Assembly (NCBI RefSeq): GCF_947496075.1
Contig: NZ_CANMBJ010000004.1
Coordinates: forward strand, 558,001 to 622,000
Reading direction: 5' to 3'
Source: an uncultured Tateyamaria sp.
GTDB taxonomy: Bacteria > Pseudomonadota > Alphaproteobacteria > Rhodobacterales > Rhodobacteraceae
DNA length: 64,000 nt
Made by a program: the position numbers and the translations under genes. The notes below the pieces were generated by a model. The model had not been told where the DNA came from. It ran no database searches and was given only the letters and a program-made list of their open reading frames with translations. Positions within the stretch are counted from its first letter, which is position 1, and every line of letters starts with the position of its first letter. Positions 38,390 to 48,300 of the stretch are shown in pieces.

Positions 38390-38415
38390 GTAAGGCGGGG
38401 TTCGCCCCGCCTTAC
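38390..38415. terminator. Bidirectional hairpin between converging genes
   Basis: GTAAGGCGGGG at 38390-38400 pairs perfectly with 38405-38415 around a TTCG loop. The right arm includes the stop codon of the GFA gene on the minus strand. The T-runs are weak on both sides. Confidence 0.75.
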
Positions 38416-38771
38416 GTCTCTTCCCACGCGGGCCGATCCTCTTCGTGTTCGTGAAATGTAATCCGCACCCCCGGATCATCATCCAGACAGTGCGCATTGA
38501 TGGGAAAGGATGGATCCGGCGACAGTGGCTCACCCAAAGATGTGCCGCACCTCCGACAAAATGAACGATGATAGATGAAGGGCGGCGCAGGCTGAACTGT
38601 CTCGATGTACGACTCGCCTGCGGTCAGCGTGAACTGCTCACGCTCCAAAAAAACAATTGTTGACGCGCCCAGCTTGCGACATCGCGAACAATGGCAGGTG
38701 CCCATCATCTTGGGCCGCCCCGCAATGGCAAAGCGAACTGATCCACACACGCAACTTCCCTTGATCTCCAT
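38412..38771 (-). CDS. GFA family protein (Mss4-like, zinc)
   Basis: 119-residue protein of the glutathione-dependent formaldehyde-activating (GFA/CENP-V) fold. Zinc-binding Cys sets are GSCVCGSVRF at residue 6, GTCHCSRCRKLG at 24 and FCRRCGTSLGE near 72. The family captures thiol adducts of formaldehyde or related aldehydes, but true activity has been doubted for several members. Divergent from a YafY-type regulator with a palindrome between them, so it is probably its target. Confidence 0.88.
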   Translation of the reverse strand: MEIKGSCVCGSVRFAIAGRPKMMGTCHCSRCRKLGASTIVFLEREQFTLTAGESYIETVQPAPPFIYHRSFCRRCGTSLGEPLSPDPSFPINAHCLDDDPGVRITFHEHEEDRPAWEET

Positions 38772-38812
38772 CTGTGTTCTCCGAGTCTTCGTGATTGCGC
38801 CATTGGTCTAAC

Positions 38813-38837
38813 GACACCATGCTGACAGCATGGTGTC
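38813..38837. promoter_or_regulatory. Perfect 25-base palindrome between GFA and YafY-type regulator genes
   Basis: GACACCATGCTG at 38813-38824 and its exact reverse complement CAGCATGGTGTC at 38826-38837 flank a single central base. It lies 42 bases before the GFA start and 43 before the regulator start. The position is ideal for a shared operator of the divergent pair. A partial third arm (CAGCATGGGT) follows directly. Confidence 0.7.
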
Positions 38838-38879
38838 AGCATGGGTGGGGCACGCTGCCGCCAACCGATGGAGGCACAA

Positions 38880-39602
38880 GTGCGACGCGGCGACCGATTG
38901 TTTGAAATCATCGAAATTCTGCGCCGGACGGGCGGCCCGATCTCGGCCTCAGCCATTGGCGCCGAGCTAGAGGTGACCAAGCGCACCGTCTACCGTGACA
39001 TCGCTGCCTTGATGGCACAGCGCGTTCCGATCAGAGGCGAGGCAGGCGTCGGCTATGTTCTTGAGCAGGGGTTTCATATGCCTCCGCTCATGCTTACTGC
39101 GGACGAGATTGAAGCGGCCGTGCTCGGTGCCCAATGGGTGCAAACGCGGGGCGAGCCAGAACTCGCCCGCGCAGCCGAAAACCTGATCTCCAAGATCGCC
39201 GCAGTCGCACCAGACAACACCCAAAGCTTTTTTGTCGAACCGACCACCGGCGTGAGCCCCGCGACACCACCCCCAGAGGTGCTCAGCGCCTCTGACGTCC
39301 GCTTTGCCATCCGCCAGCGACATAAGATCGCCCTGACATATGCGGATGGTGCCGGGGCCATGACCAACCGCGTGATCTGGCCCTTCCTGATCGGCTACCG
39401 CGATGCCGGCCGGATCGTGGCGGCATGGTGTGAACTCCGACAAGCGTTTCGGTATTTTAGCAGTGAACGCATCGTCGCGGCGGAGGTGCTGATTGACAAA
39501 ATCCCCCGCCGCATGGACGTCCTGAGAACCGAATGGCGCGCTGCCATGAACGCTGAACGTGTACAGTTCAATGCACGATCAGACACAGAGGCACCCAACT
39601 GA
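38880..39602 (+). CDS. YafY-type transcriptional regulator with WYL domain
   Basis: 240 residues. N-terminal HTH (RRGDRLFEIIEILRRTGGPI, then TKRTVYRDIAALMAQ) and a C-terminal WYL domain (about 130-225) with IRQRHKIALTYADGAG and WPFLIGYRDAGRIVAAWCEL, thought to bind small ligands or nucleotides. GTG 38880 is chosen because GGAGG stands just upstream and the family begins MRRADRLFE; frames from 38841 and 38868 are longer. It probably binds the palindrome at 38813 and controls itself and the GFA gene. Confidence 0.88.
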   Translation: MRRGDRLFEIIEILRRTGGPISASAIGAELEVTKRTVYRDIAALMAQRVPIRGEAGVGYVLEQGFHMPPLMLTADEIEAAVLGAQWVQTRGEPELARAAENLISKIAAVAPDNTQSFFVEPTTGVSPATPPPEVLSASDVRFAIRQRHKIALTYADGAGAMTNRVIWPFLIGYRDAGRIVAAWCELRQAFRYFSSERIVAAEVLIDKIPRRMDVLRTEWRAAMNAERVQFNARSDTEAPN

Positions 39603-40019
39603 TCTTGTAGTGGGCTTCAATCACCTCGCAGGTCATGCAGCGGTTTGCATCAAGCCCATGGTCGCAGCCGCGCTTGGCCCGGCACGACAGTCATCAGCGC
39701 ACCCCAAGACGCACCTCCAACATGCCCCCGCGTCATCCGCGGGACGCTGCCTAAATATCAGCAACATATCGCTTATCCATTGTTAAGAAAGCAAAAAAGC
39801 AACGTTTCAACCCTGAGTTATGATTGCTACTGATCTGCCACTAGCGGCGGCTAGAAGACCACAGAAACGAAATATCATTTCAAAATCTCACCCTACAGAC
39901 CGGCGGGTGTATTCACGGACAAAAATCCAGTGGGCATCCGCACTACCGTCGACCGAGTCGTACTGACGGATTTGCACAAAAGTATCACTCGACTGCACGG
40001 CAGCAGTTCAAAGGCCAAA

Positions 40020-40125
40020 CACTCGACCCGTATTGCGCGGGTTTCTGAGGCATGCGGGCGACGTGGGTTCTGATCTTGTTGCCGCTTTAAGTTCGCCCAA
40101 TCAGCCCTGCGGCTGAGGTTTTTTT
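40020..40125 (+). ncRNA. Possible structured small RNA or leader
   Basis: Three stems follow each other on the plus strand: ACCCG/CGGGT (40026-40030 with 40038-40042), GGGCGA/TCGCCC (40056-40061 with 40093-40098), and TCAGCC/GGCTGA (40101-40106 with 40111-40116) with seven T's after it. No protein frame runs through. It could be the 3' end of a small RNA or an attenuated leader of the RTX gene; the 5' end is not defined. Confidence 0.35.
40101..40125 (+). terminator. Intrinsic terminator upstream of the second RTX gene
   Basis: Six-base stem TCAGCC/GGCTGA, loop CTGC, then GGTTTTTTT. It stands 48 bases before the RTX start codon, although no coding gene on this strand ends within 490 bases upstream. 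Confidence 0.75.
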
Positions 40126-40173
40126 GACCATATCCGGTTCATCACGCGACCGGGCTCAGATTAGGAGCACTAC

Positions 40174-41727
40174 ATGAGCACTGAATTTTTAGAATCGACC
40201 AACAAAGGAATTCTTCTTGAGTTTGATGCCGGACCCTTTGTCGTCGATCAGGACGCAACTATCACAAATACAAACAGCGTTCTTTCTGCGGCCATAGAAA
40301 TCGACTTCATCTCCGGAGCAAGTCTCACGAACTTCGGCACAATCGAAGGAGAGTTCAAAGGCATTTATGGCGAGATATCGGAAAGCATTATCCACAACCA
40401 ACGCGGCACGATCAGCGGATTGGAAACCGGTCTTCAGCTGTTTGGCAGTGGAAATACAATCGTAAACGCCACTTTCTCTGAAATCAGTGGCGAAACGGCA
40501 ATCAGGAACACAGGATTCGGCAGCGCGATCTTAAACTCAGGGGAAATTGTAGGAGACATCAATGGAGTTGGTATCGTTGATGACGGCGAAGACAACTACA
40601 TCCTAAACCGAGGTACGATTTTCGGAGGAACCGCCATTGTGGTTGAATCCGAGGATGTCGAGATCGTGAATTGGCAAAGCATTACTGGCCGAGGTGTTGG
40701 CATCAACTTCCATGTCGATTCAGTTGGCGGTGTCGTTCAGAACAACGGTTTCCTGAGTGGTGGGGGTGATGTCAGATCGATTGCCGTAATGGGGAACGAC
40801 ACAGCGCAGAAGGTGGTTAACAATGCAACCATCGAAGGCAAAGTCCTTCTGGAAGGCGGTGACGATCTGTTTGACGGGCGCAATGGGGACGCGGCCGACG
40901 TGCGAGGCGGCGAGGGGAATGACACCTTGCTGGGCGGCGACAGCTTTGATCGGCTTTTTGGCAACGCGGGCGACGACAGCATATCGGGAGGTGGACGGGA
41001 GGACCTCCTGTCTGGCGGCGACGGGAATGATACGCTGGACGGCGGCGAAGGTGACGACCGTCTGTTCGGTCTGAACGACGATGATCTGATGTTTGGCGGC
41101 GCGGGCAACGACGAGATGGTCGGTGGTCAGGGTAACGATACAATGTCCGGCCAGTCGGGACAGGACACCTTGTTTGGGCGCAAAGGAAACGACAGCCTAA
41201 GCGGAGGTCAGGCTAACGACACCCTCTTTGGAGATACTGGAAACGATACCCTGAGAGGCGACGAAGGCTACGACAGTGTGGTCGGCGGTAGCGGGCAAGA
41301 TCTGATACTTGGGGGCGCTGGTGCTGATATCCTTCAAGGTGAGAGCGGCAACGATACGCTCGATGGCGGCTCAGGCAACGACCTTATTGATGGTGGCACC
41401 GGGCGCGACGTGATGCGTGGTGGCGAAGGTAGCGATGTTTTTAACTTCAACACGTTACGGGACAGCGCCGTTGCGCTTTCAAGAACCGATGTAATTCTCG
41501 ATTTCGAACGCGGACAAGACAAACTGGATATCGGCGATCTGAACGACGCTGGGATGTTCACATTGGTCGACGGCTTTACAGGATCAGGAAGTGCCGAGTT
41601 TCGGATTGCGATCGACGCAACACGAGGGTCGCACGTTCTCATTGACGCAGACGGCGATGGACGGGCAGATACAGCCTTTTTGGTGGAAGACGTGTTCAAT
41701 CTAAGCACCGGCGATTTTGTCCTTTAA
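40174..41727 (+). CDS. RTX calcium-binding protein with N-terminal beta-helix-like repeats
   Basis: 517 residues, no Sec signal, and I find no Cys, as for type I secreted proteins. Residues about 45-235 contain about eight turns of a 20-residue N-x-G-x-I-x-G pattern (for example ILNSGEIVGDINGVGI, ILNRGTIFGGTAIVV), as in right-handed beta-helices. Residues 240-410 are RTX nonapeptides (GGEGNDTLLGGDSFDRLFG onward, some 15 GGxGxD-type units) that should fold in Ca2+. The end (SDVFNFNTLRDSAVALSRTD and VILDFERGQDKLDIGDL) is the serralysin-type C-terminal secretion region. AGGAG lies nine bases before the ATG. Secretion genes are not in the window. Function: extracellular, possibly matrix or surface. 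Confidence 0.85.
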   Translation: MSTEFLESTNKGILLEFDAGPFVVDQDATITNTNSVLSAAIEIDFISGASLTNFGTIEGEFKGIYGEISESIIHNQRGTISGLETGLQLFGSGNTIVNATFSEISGETAIRNTGFGSAILNSGEIVGDINGVGIVDDGEDNYILNRGTIFGGTAIVVESEDVEIVNWQSITGRGVGINFHVDSVGGVVQNNGFLSGGGDVRSIAVMGNDTAQKVVNNATIEGKVLLEGGDDLFDGRNGDAADVRGGEGNDTLLGGDSFDRLFGNAGDDSISGGGREDLLSGGDGNDTLDGGEGDDRLFGLNDDDLMFGGAGNDEMVGGQGNDTMSGQSGQDTLFGRKGNDSLSGGQANDTLFGDTGNDTLRGDEGYDSVVGGSGQDLILGGAGADILQGESGNDTLDGGSGNDLIDGGTGRDVMRGGEGSDVFNFNTLRDSAVALSRTDVILDFERGQDKLDIGDLNDAGMFTLVDGFTGSGSAEFRIAIDATRGSHVLIDADGDGRADTAFLVEDVFNLSTGDFVL

Positions 41728-41741
41728 CCTAACAGACAAAA

Positions 41742-41767
41742 GCCCTGGCGCCGTTCGGTGCCGGGGC
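41742..41767 (-). terminator. Hairpin between the RTX gene and the barrel operon
   Basis: Left arm 41742-41752 pairs with 41757-41767 over 11 pairs including two G-T, with a GTTC loop. On the minus strand it is followed by TTTTGT, so it should end the giant-protein/barrel transcript. On the plus strand it lies 15 bases after the RTX stop. Confidence 0.65.
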
Positions 41768-41964
41768 ATTCCAAGTCAGACCACCCTCCTGATCCTTAGT
41801 GGAGCCGGTGTTGCAAGTCCGAAGCAAAACGCGGTTCGCTCTCTCTACAAACCACTACCCAGTCCAGCGGTTCAGTGTCGCCTCCCTGACCCAACGCCCA
41901 TCACCTGTAAAAAACTCCTGCACTAGGCGGCACAAACTGCGCCATCCAGACCGAAGTACCCAGC

Positions 41965-44900
41965 TCAGAACTTGGCAACGATGTTAATGAAAGCACCCCT
42001 GTCATCAAAGGTCAGGTCGGTGAGGTCATCGCTGAAGTTGGTGAAGTTATAGCCAACGCCAAGTTTCACGTTCTTGCCCAAATGGCGGTAGATCGCGGCG
42101 AGCCCACCCACTTCGGACACTCCAGCGTCCCGCAGATCAAGCGCGCGCAGTTCAAACAGGGCGTCCCATTTGTTGACCACGTGCCAGCGCGTATTGAGAA
42201 TGGCGAGAACCGCATCGTTCGACGTGTATTCGTCATCGACACTGTCCGCGCTGTCGGTAAAGCGCGCGCCAAACTTTCCGCCGATGCTCCAGAACTTGTT
42301 GATGTCATATTCCGCATCCACGCTGAAAACATGTGATTGCTGGACGGGTCCAGGGGTGTCACTCCCATCAACCTGCTGCCCGAAACTGTCATCCAGATAC
42401 CGGTAGCGCAGCAGTACATTCAGACGTTCGTTGTAAATCGGACGGTAGGCATACCCAAACGACAGATCGGTGAAGTCGCTGTCAGGCGCGATGCCGCTGT
42501 TGCCGTCGGTATCAGACACCTTGGCGTAAAAGACCAATCGCTGGCTTTCATCCAACTTGTAGCTGCCAGATCCGGTAAACAGCCATGTATCGCTGTCTCG
42601 GTCTGAATTGCTGCGGGTGCCATCCTCGTTCCGGAACTCAAGCCGCGCCTTTCCTTCAAATTGTTCGCTCTGGTACTGCGCGCCAAGGGACAGCGCATAG
42701 CGGTCGAAGTCGCCATTTACGCTGTCGCGCACTCGGCCAGTCTCGAACGCTGTCACAAAAGAAAGACGCTCGGTTGGTTCATAGGTGACACCATACGCTG
42801 ACGTCAGGCTTTCGTAGCGACCAAAGCGATCAAAAGCATTCTCTCCAAACATGGTAACGGTACCGCTGACCCGACGTTCTCCGCCAGTGATGAAGCGCCC
42901 GCGTGAGCGGCCTGTCTCGGAGCGGGTCAGACCAGAGATTTCACGACTGGGGTCAAGCTCGTAACCGAAATAGGTGTTCCCTTCTTCTCCGCGATCATTC
43001 CTCAGCAGAATGCGGCCCCCTGTGCCACCATCCCCTTCGGAAAGTTCGCCCTCGATTTCCCATGTCTCGGCCCATCTATAGCTGCCCCCGACACCTATCC
43101 GGTCGTTTTCCTCAAGGGTGCCCGAAAGGCTCAGCGTCTCTTGCCCGTAGACGTACCACGTCAGATTGTCGTTGGGCTTGTACGTCAAACGGACGACAGC
43201 GTCAGTCCTCTGCCCGTCACCCGAACCGGAAACGCCCTGCCGGTCCAAGTTCTCAAGCCCAAATCCAAGGGTCACACGATCCGTTAGAAGGTACTCGGCT
43301 TCGATCCCACCCTCGCGGTCCGTTTTGCCCCCATCTTGTTTGAAGCTGTCAAAATAAAGAGCGATGCTCAGCCGCTCGGACACCTCGGCATCCAACGCAA
43401 GACCCCACAAGGTCTCATCCACAGTGGTTGAATAGTCGAGGGTCGTGAAGCCCTCGGACCTTTCTTCGAAATAGGCACTGATCGAACCCTCGGCAGCCAA
43501 CCCCAGATCACCAAGGGCCGCGCGGCCCTCGATCTTGTAGGCGTCGCCTCGACCACCGCTGGCTGGCGTTTCATCAAACACAAGTCCGCCGTCGGTTGAT
43601 GTATCGAACCCAAAGCCGGGTCCATCCGACCAGGCGTATTCCGCGCTCAGATAGGTGTCTTCGTTCAACTGGTACCGCAGATCGAGACCGTAGGAATCCT
43701 GTGTGCCAAGCCCGGTTTCTTCGCTCTGCACGGTTGCACCCAGACGGAAACGATCCGCCGCCCAGACCTCCCCGCGCAGACCGTAGGAAAACGCATCAAT
43801 GTCACCAGCATCCGGGGTGAATTCATACTGTGCGACCAGATTGACATCGGCCGCGCCGCCGACATCCGTCACAACCAGACCGTTGGACCCCGTGCCGGAT
43901 TGCAGCGGCGCGCTCAGGGTGATGATGCCCTGAATGTAGTTGATCGAGTAGTCGCGCCCCGCCACCAGGGACTGCGTTGAGATCACGCGCCCAGTGGTTG
44001 CGTCGCGCACCTGCACCAACAGTGTTTCTGATCCGATGGTCAGATCCTGACGGCTCAGGAAGTAAACTGACCCACCGGTACCACGGAACACATCGCGTTG
44101 CGGAAGCGTGTCCTGCTGCGCGGCATAGGCGTCCAACTGCCAGACAGGCTCGCCCAGCGACGTCGTGTTAGCAGATTCCAGATGCCCTCGCGCACCATAA
44201 AGCGTGCGATCATTGCGCAGATACGTCGTGTTGGCAATGTCAGCCCGCCAATCACCCCAGACAGCGTAGTTGTTGTCTTTCTCAACCCGCAGATAGAACT
44301 TGCCAGATGTCGGCGTGTCGTCAACCAACGTACTGTCGTCGCCATAGGTCGGATACAGATCGTCCGGATCAAGCCGCAAGAAGGTGGAACGGGGATCCCG
44401 TTCTCCCAAGGTCGAGAAGATCTCGTCCAGATCTCCTTCGCCAGTATCGACTTGCGCCGTCAGCTCAACCCCATTGGCATACCGACCATTGAAGTAACCT
44501 GCGATGCGCCCCCGCTCGTAAGAGGTGCTCCCGTCAAGGTCACCATCATTGTAGCCAAGCGTTAGATCAATCTGTGCCGTGTAGAAGGACTCGGATCGCG
44601 GAACTTCGACCTCGCGCACCACATCGACTGGCACAGCCCCGGTGCCTTGCACCTGCACTCCGATTGCGTAGTCACCCGGTGGCAAAATGCGCTGAATGAC
44701 GAACGCCCCGGACGGGTCGGGGCGCACGACTTCCCCTAGCGTGGTGACCTGCGCACCAGGTGCAACGCTGCTTCCCGATACGGTTACGGCGCCGCCATGT
44801 ACCGGAATACGACGGCGCGCCGTGGCATCATTGCCGTCCTCTACCCCATCTTCGAGCGCGCGATCGTCGCCGTGGCTCAAGGGTAACGGCGCGGTTTCAT

Positions 44901-45360
44901 CGTATCTACCATTGACATCATAAACACGGTGAACAGCGACGATGTTGTCGCCCTCGGGAACAGTAATGGTCACTTGTCCGTTCGGCGCAATGTCGTTGCG
45001 CCCAAGGGTTTTTGGGCCACCGCGTGCATTCTGATCCACGACCAGAACTTCGCCGCGCGTCACGAACCCGGGGTAGTTTAATACGGATTGCAGCGTGACG
45101 CTGTCGCCTGCACGCCGCTGACCGTCCGCCCCCTCAATTTCCAGGTCAAGGCGCGGCGTCACGTCCAGACCATCGTACTGGACCCGGACATCTGCCTGTT
45201 CAAGTGCCTCGTCCACCCGTTTGACCTGGCGTTCGAGCGCGGTATCGTCGCCCGCCACCTTGTCCCCGTTCAGGGTGATGACAAACCCACCATCCTGCGC
45301 AAGTGCGGGAAGCGCTGAGCTGCTAAGAAGAAGGGCTGATGTTGCGATAAACCGTTTCAT
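41965..45360 (-). CDS. Large outer-membrane beta-barrel protein, partner of the giant DUF11 protein
   Basis: 1131 residues. Signal peptide MKRFIATSALLLSSSALPALA, then a helical or coiled stretch (DDTALERQVKRVDEALEQADV), a domain with PVHGGAVTVSGSSVAPGAQV and ILPPGDYAIGVQV (carboxypeptidase-regulatory-like, about 185-245), and from about 260 a long barrel-like region of alternating amphipathic strands (for example LDAEVSERLSIALYFDSF, RLEFRNEDGTRSNSD). The protein ends FINIVAKF, with the terminal Phe of BAM substrates. I do not see a TonB box or a plug. ATG 45360 follows AGGGG seven bases upstream; an upstream GTG 45375 overlaps the giant gene's stop (GTGA). It may export or anchor the giant protein (inference). 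Confidence 0.8.
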   Translation of the reverse strand: MKRFIATSALLLSSSALPALAQDGGFVITLNGDKVAGDDTALERQVKRVDEALEQADVRVQYDGLDVTPRLDLEIEGADGQRRAGDSVTLQSVLNYPGFVTRGEVLVVDQNARGGPKTLGRNDIAPNGQVTITVPEGDNIVAVHRVYDVNGRYDETAPLPLSHGDDRALEDGVEDGNDATARRRIPVHGGAVTVSGSSVAPGAQVTTLGEVVRPDPSGAFVIQRILPPGDYAIGVQVQGTGAVPVDVVREVEVPRSESFYTAQIDLTLGYNDGDLDGSTSYERGRIAGYFNGRYANGVELTAQVDTGEGDLDEIFSTLGERDPRSTFLRLDPDDLYPTYGDDSTLVDDTPTSGKFYLRVEKDNNYAVWGDWRADIANTTYLRNDRTLYGARGHLESANTTSLGEPVWQLDAYAAQQDTLPQRDVFRGTGGSVYFLSRQDLTIGSETLLVQVRDATTGRVISTQSLVAGRDYSINYIQGIITLSAPLQSGTGSNGLVVTDVGGAADVNLVAQYEFTPDAGDIDAFSYGLRGEVWAADRFRLGATVQSEETGLGTQDSYGLDLRYQLNEDTYLSAEYAWSDGPGFGFDTSTDGGLVFDETPASGGRGDAYKIEGRAALGDLGLAAEGSISAYFEERSEGFTTLDYSTTVDETLWGLALDAEVSERLSIALYFDSFKQDGGKTDREGGIEAEYLLTDRVTLGFGLENLDRQGVSGSGDGQRTDAVVRLTYKPNDNLTWYVYGQETLSLSGTLEENDRIGVGGSYRWAETWEIEGELSEGDGGTGGRILLRNDRGEEGNTYFGYELDPSREISGLTRSETGRSRGRFITGGERRVSGTVTMFGENAFDRFGRYESLTSAYGVTYEPTERLSFVTAFETGRVRDSVNGDFDRYALSLGAQYQSEQFEGKARLEFRNEDGTRSNSDRDSDTWLFTGSGSYKLDESQRLVFYAKVSDTDGNSGIAPDSDFTDLSFGYAYRPIYNERLNVLLRYRYLDDSFGQQVDGSDTPGPVQQSHVFSVDAEYDINKFWSIGGKFGARFTDSADSVDDEYTSNDAVLAILNTRWHVVNKWDALFELRALDLRDAGVSEVGGLAAIYRHLGKNVKLGVGYNFTNFSDDLTDLTFDDRGAFINIVAKF

Positions 45361-45371
45361 GTCCGTACCCC

Positions 45372-48300
45372 TCACTGCAACCGCCGGACGGACCGGTCGA
45401 CATCAAGCCGATAGGTTCCCCTGCCCCGCCACGCCTGTCGCAAGGCATCTTCTGTTGCTTTGAGACGGGTACGCGCCGTCTCAACACTTTCATCACTGCG
45501 GTAGTATCGAAGCTGGATGGCTGAGGGTTCGCGCCGGATCTGTTCGACCAACCCCTGAAGACCGTTGATCAAGGCCGCATTCGGTCCGTCCCCCGAGAAA
45601 GCCGCAGCGGTCAGATCAATCTCGACCAGATTGCCCAGCCGCGCACCAAAGTTCAGCTCTGCCAGTTTGCCTGCCGTCACGCGGATCACGCGCGGGTTTT
45701 CCGTGGTGACACGGTAGCCGGTGGGCAATGTCCGGTCGTCCAGTTTGAGTTGGAAATTCGACCCAATCGAGCCATCCGGCAGCAGGGCACAGGGAACATT
45801 GAAGCGCCCGTACTTGTCGGTCGTGATAATATCGCCGCGCGGCGACACCAGTTTCACGCCGGGCAGCCCTGGCTCACCACCGTCCGCCTTGATCTCGGCA
45901 GGTGTCAGTTTCTCAAGCGCAAGCTGCACCGCATAGGAATTGGCCAGACGTTTCAGCGTCTCGGGTGGGTCCTGATACCCGTCGCCATTTACGTCATCAA
46001 AGACCTTGCCGATGATGTCGCCGCAATCAAAGACCGCCTCGGGTGTGACCCGTATCGCCGCAGTTGCGGTGTTCGATACGCGCGCGCCTGTCGGCCCAAG
46101 GGCGAATGCGCTGTTGATGTATTCGCCCGCCCCACCCGTCAGTCGTGCGCTCAGGCGGATCGTCGCCACCTCTGCCGGAGCAAGCGTCTGGTCCGGCCAC
46201 GTGACAGAACGACCATTCATCACCGGTTCAGGCGTCGATGCACCGTTGAACGTCGCAGATCCCGGAAGGAACAGAAGACCCGGCGGCAATTGGTCCACGA
46301 ATGTTAGCCCGCTTTCTGCAGTAGTGTTCCGGTTTTCGAACGTCAGCTCGAACGTCACAACCGAGCCGCGCTGCAAAACACCGCTGTTGGTCGCACGCTT
46401 TGTTGCCACGATGTCCGATGTCGGCTCACTGCTGGCGACGGCTGCGGATGCGGTCACAGCAGCTGTGAGCCGGTCGGATGTCAGTGACGCCGTGTTGGTC
46501 CCTGACGGTGATCCGGCTGCTGTGTCATATTGCACCGCAATCGTGACAGTAGCTGTTTCACCGGGGGCCAGTGACGTCCCAGCGCTCAGCGTATTAGTGT
46601 CAGTCTGTCCATCAAACGCGCCATTGGCGCCGCCGGTGGTAAAGCCGGAGGCAACCGGCGCCCCCACGGTGACCAGCGTCGATGGCGCGACGAAAGCCGT
46701 CATGTCGTCGGTTAAAACCAGATCGGCTTGCGTCACGTTACCGGTGTTTTCGACCGTGATGGTAAAGAGAACTTCAAAGACCGATCCCGAAACGCGCGTC
46801 GGCACATTCGCCGTCTTGGTCAGAACGACGGTCGGAAGCGCCGTGATCGGAACCAACGTCGGATCATCCAGCACGTTCCCATCGGTGTCGTCCCCATCGT
46901 CCGAACTGTCCGTCACCGGCAAACCCAGCGGATCATCACCGGTCGCCGCAAAGATGTTCTGGATGCCGCCCGCGTCGAAATCCTCTTGCGTCAAAGTATA
47001 AGCCACGCCGACAGTTGTGGTTTCACCTGCACCCAGTTCAGCAAATCCCGCAACCGGCGGCGCATCGGGGCTCAGAACCGTCCCGTCCAACCGCGTCAGG
47101 GTGTCGGTGAACACCAGATCGCGCAGGGTCACGTTGCCTAGGTTTTCGATCAGGATATCAAAGGTGACGGTTTCGCCCGGCGCGGCGGGTTCAACCGTCT
47201 GGTTGCCGGAGGTTTTGGTCACCACCAGCTCTGGCATCGGCTGAATTGCCAGAACTGTAGGATCATCGGTGGTGTTGCCGTCGGTATCGTCGCCGTTGTC
47301 GCCGGTATCACTGACAGGGACATTGCCCGGCCCAGGGCCGTTGCCCGACACAACAACCACATTCGACAACCCGCCCGCGTCCACATCTTCGGTCGTCAGG
47401 GTGTACGAAACACGCCAGACAGCCAAACTGCCAGGGGCCAGCGGATCGGCAATGACCCCAACCGGAGTCGCGGGCTGCGTGCCGATCACTTCACCATTGG
47501 CACGGCTCAACGTGTCAGCAACCGCAAGGCCCGAGATATCCACGTTTCCGGTATTGGCTGCCCGTATTTCGAAGACGACTGTGTCGCCCGCCTCACTGCC
47601 GGTCGTCACAACTGTCTTGGTCACGTCCAGTCGCGGATTCGAGGTGATGTCGACAATTGTTGGATCATCGGTCGTATTGCCATCACCGTCGTTGCCATTG
47701 TCTGACGTATCGGTGACCGATCCCGTACCTGCTGGCCCGTCGGCGGTGACAGTCGCAGTATTGCTGACCCCACCGGCATTGATATCCGACTGAGAGAGCA
47801 CGTAGGTCGCGGCGTACTCCCAGACCTCGTCCACATCGAGGAAGCCATCGTTGTTGGCATCCCCCGTCACCAAGGTGAACGGCGTGGTCAGGAATGTGGG
47901 TGCACCGGTGTTGATCCGCGTCATCGTGTCGGTGATGCCGCTGACCTCAACGGTCACGTTGCCCACGTTCTCGACCCTCAGTGTATATGTGATGGTTGAC
48001 CCCGGGGTCACGCTTGGCACATCCGCCGTCTTGGTAACCTCCAGCGCCGGTGTACGTGCAGGCCCTGCCGTGGTCAGCGTATCTTCGACCGTAACGGTGC
48101 GGGTGTTGAGCAGATCGCGCGCGGTGACTTGGGCCGTGTTTTCGATGCTTCCGCGGTCCACGTCTTCTTGGGTCACTGTGTAGAGAGCGGCACAGCTGGT
48201 CGCATCGACGGCGCTGGGATCAAGCGTGTCAATCACGCAGCTGAAGCCGGGGATCAGCGGGTCCGTGACCGTTACGTCAGCCAGAGTGAAGCGTGACGTG

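Larger units (their letters stand above)
39603..40173. other. Long spacer before the second RTX gene
   Basis: About 570 bases with no convincing gene. The left 400 bases hold only short frames without ribosome sites. The last 150 bases are structured and contain a terminator (separate entries). AGGAG lies before the RTX start. Confidence 0.5.
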
